A stretch of DNA of 64,000 nt from Sporosarcina sp. ANT_H38 (GTDB lineage: Bacteria; Bacillota; Bacilli; Bacillales_A; Planococcaceae). Below the pieces are notes generated by a model, which was given only the letters and a program-made list of their open reading frames with translations, did no database searches and was not told the origin of the DNA. Where the stretch lies: positions 1-64,000 of the forward strand of contig NZ_VOBC01000003.1 of the NCBI RefSeq assembly GCF_008369195.1, given 5' to 3'. This document shows, in pieces, positions 59,250 through 64,000 of the stretch (the first letter of the stretch is position 1; each line of letters starts with the position of its first letter). Position numbers and translations under genes: made by a program.

Positions 59250-60035
59250 ATGACTTTAAGGGAAATTCGACGCGTCCGGTGGTCTGATGAAGATCGCTAT
59301 CCATTTAATCCTGACGTCATTCAAAATTTCAAATCGCTGACATTGAAAGCTCCGGTGACAATTATTGCTGGGGACAATGGAAGCGGCAAGACGACATTGC
59401 TTGAAGGGATTGCAGCAGCAGCCGGGAGCACGTTAATCAGTGGAGAACATATGAAATTTGACCATTCTCTTTCCCCAGCTTTCGAACTTGCAGATGAATT
59501 GAAGCTTATTTGGTCAGTAAAAACAGGCAATGGTTTCTTTTTCAGAGCGTCTGACTTTGTTACATATATACGAAGTATCGCCAACATCCGTGAAGAAGCT
59601 AGGGTAACAATGGAAGAAATCAGGAAGCGTGATCCAAATAGCCTTGAAGTGTTACCTTATGCCAGAACCTATTATGAATTACGTGATTTATACGGAGAAG
59701 GCCTTGAAAAGCGTTCTCACGGAGAAAGTTTTCTCGACTTGTTCCAAGCTCGGTTCCGTCCTGACGGCTTTTATATACTGGATGAGCCTGAGGCACCTTT
59801 GTCGCCAAATAGACAGCTGACCCTGCTTGCGATTCTCCATGATATGGTTGCCGAGGGGGCTCGATTCCTTATTTCTACCCACTCACCAATTCTTATGGCA
59901 TACCCCGGTGCGGATTTATATGAGATTCAAGAGGGAGAACTTGTGAATGTATCATTCGATGAAGTTGGACATGTCAGCATGACAAAAGACTTTTTGAATG
60001 ACCCGGAAAGGTATTTACGCCATTTGTTTAAGTGA
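59250..60035 (+). CDS. ABC-type predicted ATPase (COG3910-like)
   Basis: A 261-residue soluble ATPase with Walker A GDNGSGKTTLLEG, signature-like RSHGESFLDL, Walker B FYILDEPEAPLS and H-loop STHSP. There is no transmembrane partner nearby. It resembles stand-alone AAA/ABC ATPases with a short lid, of unknown target. ATG 59250 follows AGGGGTG by 6 bases. Confidence 0.85.
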   Translation: MTLREIRRVRWSDEDRYPFNPDVIQNFKSLTLKAPVTIIAGDNGSGKTTLLEGIAAAAGSTLISGEHMKFDHSLSPAFELADELKLIWSVKTGNGFFFRASDFVTYIRSIANIREEARVTMEEIRKRDPNSLEVLPYARTYYELRDLYGEGLEKRSHGESFLDLFQARFRPDGFYILDEPEAPLSPNRQLTLLAILHDMVAEGARFLISTHSPILMAYPGADLYEIQEGELVNVSFDEVGHVSMTKDFLNDPERYLRHLFK

Positions 60036-60113
60036 TTGAATTGGATTAAGTGCATGTGGTTAGTGCGTTGTGGATTATAATAATTAGTCCCGGATACCAT
60101 TCACAATTAAAAC

Positions 60114-60148
60114 AAAAAAGTTGCAATCCACTTTACGCGGACTGCAAC
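60114..60148 (-). terminator. ppaC terminator
   Basis: On the minus strand GTTGCAGTCCGC pairs with GTGGATTGCAAC (with G-T pairs), followed by six T. Confidence 0.88.
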
Positions 60149-60158
60149 CTCTTCCTAG

Positions 60159-61085
60159 TCATTTCAATGCTTCAGTTAACACTGGAACAATTTGCATCTT
60201 ACGGGAGACGACACCTTTCAATATTGCCGTGTTGTTCACGAGGGTAACATTGAATGCTGCGCTAGCGCGCCCTGCTTCTTTACCGAGAGCTAACACGATT
60301 GAATCATTGTTCAATATGTCAGTTACGACAAACAAAAACAGGTCGAGTCCTTTTTCAGCAATGACACGGTATAAAAGGTCTTCCAAATCTGCTTGACGGT
60401 GCATTACGTCATTAATGTCAATTGCATTCACTTGTGCAATTTCAATCTTAACTTCATTGATACCAAATTCTTTCGCATCAAGTTTTACAAGGTCTTCGAG
60501 CGTTTTATTACTTAAATCTGCACCAGCTTTCAACATAGCCAGTCCATACTCTTGTACATCCACGCCTGTGATAGCAATCAATTCTTCCACTGCAGCGCGA
60601 TCTTGGTCTGTATATGTCGGCGACTTGAACAATAGAGAATCCGAAATGAGTGCAGAAAGCATAAGCCCAGCAATATTTTTCGGAATCTCAACACCATTTT
60701 CTTTATATAATTTGTTTAAAATCGTTGCCGTACACCCTACAGGCTCTGCACGATAATAAAGAGGATCGTTCGTTACAAAGTTAGCAATCCTGTGGTGATC
60801 CACAACTTCGATTACTTGCACATCATCGATATCAACCACACTTTGTTGCTTCTCATTATGGTCAACGAGAATAACTTTTGTTACTTCCGTCGCAGCTTTC
60901 TCGATAAGACGCGGCGCTTCAAAACCAAAGAAGTCAAGCGCATAAGCCGTTTCATTCGTTACATCACCGAGTCGAACTGCTTCTGCGTTCATTCCCAATT
61001 GCTGCTTTAGATACGCATAACTGATTGCCGACGAAATTGAATCGGTATCAGGATTTTGATGTCCAAAAACAAAAACTTTTTCCAT
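60159..61085 (-). CDS. ppaC: Manganese-dependent inorganic pyrophosphatase
   Basis: A 308-residue DHH-family type II pyrophosphatase. Metal-binding motifs are [32 protein letters not shown] and C-terminal [11 protein letters not shown] with the substrate-binding Arg-Lys region near [10 protein letters not shown]. It hydrolyses PPi to drive biosynthesis. ATG 61085 follows AGGGGG; an in-frame start at 61103 lacks support. Confidence 0.96.
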   Translation of the reverse strand: MEKVFVFGHQNPDTDSISSAISYAYLKQQLGMNAEAVRLGDVTNETAYALDFFGFEAPRLIEKAATEVTKVILVDHNEKQQSVVDIDDVQVIEVVDHHRIANFVTNDPLYYRAEPVGCTATILNKLYKENGVEIPKNIAGLMLSALISDSLLFKSPTYTDQDRAAVEELIAITGVDVQEYGLAMLKAGADLSNKTLEDLVKLDAKEFGINEVKIEIAQVNAIDINDVMHRQADLEDLLYRVIAEKGLDLFLFVVTDILNNDSIVLALGKEAGRASAAFNVTLVNNTAILKGVVSRKMQIVPVLTEALK

Positions 61086-61124
61086 GAAAATAGCCCCCTG
61101 CATTTTATATTCATTTTCATTTTA

Positions 61125-61568
61125 TCATAATGGGCGGTCAAACAAAATCGCTTTGAGTTCATCTTTATTAATGATAAAATCCGCCACAGTGTAGTTATCC
61201 AAAACTGCTAAATAAGCATTCAATGCTTCGTGTAATATACCTTTTAGTCGACAGACCGGTGAAAGAATACAACTGTTCGATTCGGAATTAAAACATTCAA
61301 CAAGATGAAAATCGTCTTCCGTCATCCGAACAAGCTCTCCAACATTGATGTTTTTAGGTTCCACTTTCATCCTGATACCGCCACCACGGCCCCGTATCGT
61401 TTCGATTAACCCCATCTTACCAAGCTCGTGCACTACTTTCGTCAAATGATTTCTCGAAATATTGTATGTGTCTGAGATTTCCTGAACCGTCGATAATTTC
61501 CCTGGCTCTTTCGCCCCTAGATAAATTAAAACACGCAACGAAAAATCTGTGTACATCGTTAGACGCAT
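61125..61568 (-). CDS. nsrR: NsrR, nitric-oxide-sensing Rrf2 repressor
   Basis: A 147-residue Rrf2-family regulator with winged helix (YNISRNHLTKVVHELGKMG) and three conserved Cys for a [4Fe-4S] cluster (ECFNSESNSCILSPVC). NO damages the cluster and relieves repression. It is divergent from hmp, and an NsrR box lies in between. Confidence 0.95.
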   Translation of the reverse strand: MRLTMYTDFSLRVLIYLGAKEPGKLSTVQEISDTYNISRNHLTKVVHELGKMGLIETIRGRGGGIRMKVEPKNINVGELVRMTEDDFHLVECFNSESNSCILSPVCRLKGILHEALNAYLAVLDNYTVADFIINKDELKAILFDRPL

Positions 61569-61651
61569 AATTTCACCGCACTTTCAAATACTATTATAAC
61601 GTTTGTGGCAATTGCGTGAAAGAAATGTGGCTAACTTTCTAACACTCTTTA

Positions 61652-61674
61652 AAGATGCATTATAAATATATCTT
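61652..61674. promoter_or_regulatory. NsrR operator upstream of hmp
   Basis: AAGATGCATTATAAATATATCTT is a 23-bp near-palindrome that fits the known NsrR consensus (AAGATGYATTTNAAATRCATCTT) at most positions. It covers a TATAAA -10-like sequence, 57 bases before the hmp ATG. Confidence 0.85.
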
Positions 61675-61730
61675 TAATCTTTTTTTTAGTTTAAGGTTAA
61701 GTTAACAACTATGAGGGGTCGTGCTTAACC

Positions 61731-62918
61731 ATGTTATCAGAAGAAACCATTGCCATTATCAAATCAACAGTTCCAGTATTGGAGCAACACGGAAAAACAA
61801 TTACAACAGTGTTTTATAAAAATTTGTTCGAGGCTCACCCTGAACTTTTGAATATCTTCAACCACGTCAATCAAGCCCAAGGACGTCAACAAAACGCACT
61901 TGCAGGACTGGTTTACGCAGCTGCTGCAAATATCGACAACCTCGGCGCTGTTTTACCTGCTGTCGTTCAAGTTGCACACAAACACAAATCACTCAACATT
62001 ACACCAGAACAATACCCAATCGTCGGTCACCATTTATTAGGCGCTATTAAAGAAGTATTAGGTGAAGCTGCAACTCCTGAAATTATTGGTGCTTGGGGAG
62101 AAGCTTACGAAGTAATTGCAGGCGTTTTCATCAGTATCGAAAAAGAGATGTACGCTAAAGCTGAGGAAATGGACGGCGGCTGGAAAACATTCAAGGACTT
62201 CGAGATTGCCGATAAAGTAGTTGAGAGCGATGTCATTACATCATTCTATTTAAAACCTGTCGATGGTAAAAAGTTACCTTCATACAAACCGGGTCAATAC
62301 ATCACATTACGCGTTACAATCCCTGGTGAAGAATATATCTTGAACCGTCAATACAGCTTGTCACAAGCACCAACAGGTGAGTCTTACCGTATTTCTGTTA
62401 AACGCGAGGATGAAATCACACCGAACGGAAAAATGTCCGTTAACCTTCATAATGCAATGAATGTCGGCGATACAGTTGGAGTTAGTGTTCCTGCCGGTGT
62501 ATTCCATCTTGATACAGAAAGCAATAATCCAGTGACACTTATCAGCGGCGGTGTTGGTATTACGCCAATGATGAGCATGTTTGATTCAATTGCCAAAAAC
62601 ACACCAGAACGGTCAGTTGCATTCCTACATTCGGCACGTACGCGTAAACACCAAGCATTCGATGCAAAATTACGTACGTTGAGTGAATCCATGCCTACTT
62701 CCACATATGCCGTGCTTTATTCAGAAGAAGGAGATGGCTTCATCAACCGCGACTTCCTTGCCGCTAACGTCATTAAAGGTAGTGACATCTACGTTTGTGG
62801 ACCAACGCCTTTCATGCAGGCCGTCATTAAAGATCTATATGCAATAGGTATTTCAAAAGAAAAAATAAACTTCGAATTCTTTGGACCTGCTGAAGAATTG
62901 GAGCTTGCAAACGTATAA
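61731..62918 (+). CDS. hmp: Flavohaemoprotein, nitric oxide dioxygenase
   Basis: A 395-residue three-domain protein: a globin domain (1-140; proximal His in VAHKHKSL), an FAD domain (RQYSLSQAP) and an NAD domain (SGGVGITPMMSMFD, VCGPTPFM). It converts NO and O2 to nitrate with NAD(P)H. Paired with its repressor gene nsrR. The ribosome binding site GAGGGG is 12 bases away, rather far. Confidence 0.97.
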   Translation: MLSEETIAIIKSTVPVLEQHGKTITTVFYKNLFEAHPELLNIFNHVNQAQGRQQNALAGLVYAAAANIDNLGAVLPAVVQVAHKHKSLNITPEQYPIVGHHLLGAIKEVLGEAATPEIIGAWGEAYEVIAGVFISIEKEMYAKAEEMDGGWKTFKDFEIADKVVESDVITSFYLKPVDGKKLPSYKPGQYITLRVTIPGEEYILNRQYSLSQAPTGESYRISVKREDEITPNGKMSVNLHNAMNVGDTVGVSVPAGVFHLDTESNNPVTLISGGVGITPMMSMFDSIAKNTPERSVAFLHSARTRKHQAFDAKLRTLSESMPTSTYAVLYSEEGDGFINRDFLAANVIKGSDIYVCGPTPFMQAVIKDLYAIGISKEKINFEFFGPAEELELANV

Positions 62919-62934
62919 CGTTAAGTTATTTATA

Positions 62935-62975
62935 AAGAAAAGCCGTCATCCCAGTTGGATGGCGGCTTTTCTTTG
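62935..62975. terminator. bidirectional terminator between hmp and hydrolase
   Basis: AAAGAAAAGCCGTCATCC pairs with GGATGGCGGCTTTTCTTT (one mismatch). One arm encodes the C terminus of the minus-strand hydrolase. Confidence 0.92.
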
Positions 62976-63746
62976 TTCGATTTTAGCTATATAATCAATG
63001 GCTATCTTATTGAATACTTCCGGTTGGTCGATATTGCAGACATGTCCGGACTTTTCTATTTTAATGAATTCAAATCCTTTATTTTTACGGACAACTTCTT
63101 CAATTGGCGGGATGAATAGATAATCTTCCTCACCCATCAAGAATAATGTTGGAATGGCCGTTGTTGATGCTTGTAAGCGGGTTAAGTATGGATTGATAAG
63201 CTTAGTAAGGGAAAACCATTTGATGAATTCCTTCTGGTACACCTTTTTAGCTTCGTTGACGAAAGCCATTCGCGATTCTTCATGCTGTTTACGTGGCATA
63301 ATAATATAAGCAAATAATCTATAAAGGAGCATATAAGGGACAAAACGCTTTACTGTACGCCCTCCCCATAATAATAACTTTGTTCGAATATCAAAACGAA
63401 TAATCGCCCCACCAAGAATGAGTGAGTTTATACGTTCTGGGAAGTTATCTGCCATTGTCTGCGCGACGATTGTACCGAGTGACATACCGATAACATGCGT
63501 TTCTTTTATGCCGACTTCGTCTAGCACTTCAATTACTTCCTTTGATATATCCGTAAATGAATCCCCTTTTTTCCACATTCCGCCAGCAGATTGTCCGTGC
63601 CCCCGAAGGTCAATTAAGAGAACATTATGCTGTTTCCTAAATTCCCGGATTTGCTTGAACCAGACAGAAGAACTCCCGCCCGCGCCATGTATGAATGTCA
63701 CCCAAGGGGTTGTCGGGCTAATTTCGTAAGTTCGATAGTGAAGCAA
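62946..63746 (-). CDS. Alpha/beta hydrolase
   Basis: About 266 residues with oxyanion segment FIHGAGGSSSVW, nucleophile Ser in GMSLGTIVAQ, acid in GEEDYLF and His in SGHVCNID. RGHGQS after strand 4 is typical of epoxide hydrolase/haloperoxidase-like members. The substrate is unknown. TTG 63746 sits 8 bases after GGAAGG; the frame opens at a GTG (63755) too close to that site. Confidence 0.87.
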   Translation of the reverse strand: MLHYRTYEISPTTPWVTFIHGAGGSSSVWFKQIREFRKQHNVLLIDLRGHGQSAGGMWKKGDSFTDISKEVIEVLDEVGIKETHVIGMSLGTIVAQTMADNFPERINSLILGGAIIRFDIRTKLLLWGGRTVKRFVPYMLLYRLFAYIIMPRKQHEESRMAFVNEAKKVYQKEFIKWFSLTKLINPYLTRLQASTTAIPTLFLMGEEDYLFIPPIEEVVRKNKGFEFIKIEKSGHVCNIDQPEVFNKIAIDYIAKIEQRKAAIQLG

Positions 63747-63876
63747 GCTGTTCACCCTTCCAAGTTAACTATGTCTATTAAACCATTTTTTATGGAATCA
63801 ATTCAACCCAAATGCGTGTTCAATCTCTCTACACTCTTAAGAATCGACTTCTTTTCGACACAAAATTCGATAGAAA

Positions 63877-63921
63877 AACAGGGACAGTCATCGAAGCTAG
63901 GCTTCGTGGCCGTCCCTGTTT
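63877..63921. terminator. terminator of the right-edge gene
   Basis: AAACAGGGACAGTCATCGAAGC pairs with GCTTCGTGGCCGTCCCTGTTT with about three mismatches, followed on the minus strand by short A/T runs. Confidence 0.85.
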
Positions 63922-63937
63922 GCGTTCTGAAATAACC

Positions 63938-64000
63938 TTATCTCCTAACCTTTGCAGGAAGTTTGAACGATGCGTAAATAAGAGCCCCAACAAGGAACAA
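63938..64000 (-). CDS. C-terminal fragment of a membrane protein
   Basis: The last 20 codons of a minus-strand gene that continues beyond the window: LFLVGALIYASFKLPAKV then RR and stop. A hydrophobic helix followed by a basic tail suggests a transporter or other membrane protein. A terminator follows 16 bases downstream. The family cannot be told. Confidence 0.55.
   Translation of the reverse strand: MFLVGALIYASFKLPAKVRR

Noticed and set aside
62931..62950. Another stop-fused AGAAAAG repeat after hmp
   Set aside because: The match is part of the hmp terminator arm and does not follow the hmp stop directly.

Overview
The window reads as chromosome from a low-to-moderate GC Gram-positive of the Bacillales, most like Planococcaceae (Sporosarcina and relatives). 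The reasons are a complete eight-gene SigB stress module, AGGAGG-type ribosome binding sites, frequent TTG starts, an Mrp antiporter operon, and gene order matching Bacillus subtilis from ddl to the tRNA cluster. The genus is inferred; no search was run. Nothing suggests phage, plasmid, CRISPR or an intact insertion sequence.

Layout. 1-1351 (minus strand): the 5' end of a 16S rRNA gene, its promoter and leader, and five tRNAs (Glu, Gln, Lys, Leu, Gly, in transcription order) served by two more promoters. 1434-20998 is the conserved core, mostly minus strand: ddl, murF, an inserted alpha/beta hydrolase, cshA, ydbS, ydbT, (rhomboid protease, plus strand), acpS, ydcC lipoprotein, alr, ndoAI-ndoA toxin-antitoxin, rsbR-S-T-U-V-W-sigB-rsbX, tex and an SprT-like gene. 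Cell-wall synthesis, RNA helicase function, toxin-antitoxin and the general stress regulator sit together, as in B. subtilis.

21081-44063 is more mosaic: a paired SMR exporter, a RodA/FtsW protein, csoR-copZ without copA, two MFS exporters (one divergent from an XRE-TPR regulator), cystine transporter tcyP, cardiolipin synthase, a VanY-type carboxypeptidase, a deletion remnant of an MFS gene, a YidC insertase, several GNAT acetyltransferases, small membrane proteins, ypuA, cvfB, mntR and a cadC-cadA metal-efflux pair with two identical operators flanking its promoter. 44513-54231 holds a P1-family peptidase, a penicillin-acylase-type hydrolase bracketed by two arrays of 21-nt tandem repeats, and mrpABCDEFG. 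54598-64000 holds a KdpD-like universal stress protein, murB, yceI, a DsbA/FrnE oxidoreductase, a FAD-Rieske oxidoreductase, an ABC-type ATPase, ppaC, the divergent nsrR/hmp nitric-oxide pair with an NsrR box, an alpha/beta hydrolase and the 3' end of a membrane protein.

Links between regions. sigB lies in the window, and four SigB-type promoters (GTTT... then GGGTAT/GGGTAA) can be read in it: one inside the sig operon and three before small proteins. Two of those three genes are too short for normal ORF calling. Imperfect dispersed repeats with AGAAAAG and CTAGAC-like ends recur at five places, three times fused directly to a stop codon. I see no clearly new multi-gene system. The best leads are the SigB mini-regulon of tiny proteins, the cshA leader terminator, the inverted 21-nt arrays and the stop-codon-fused repeats.
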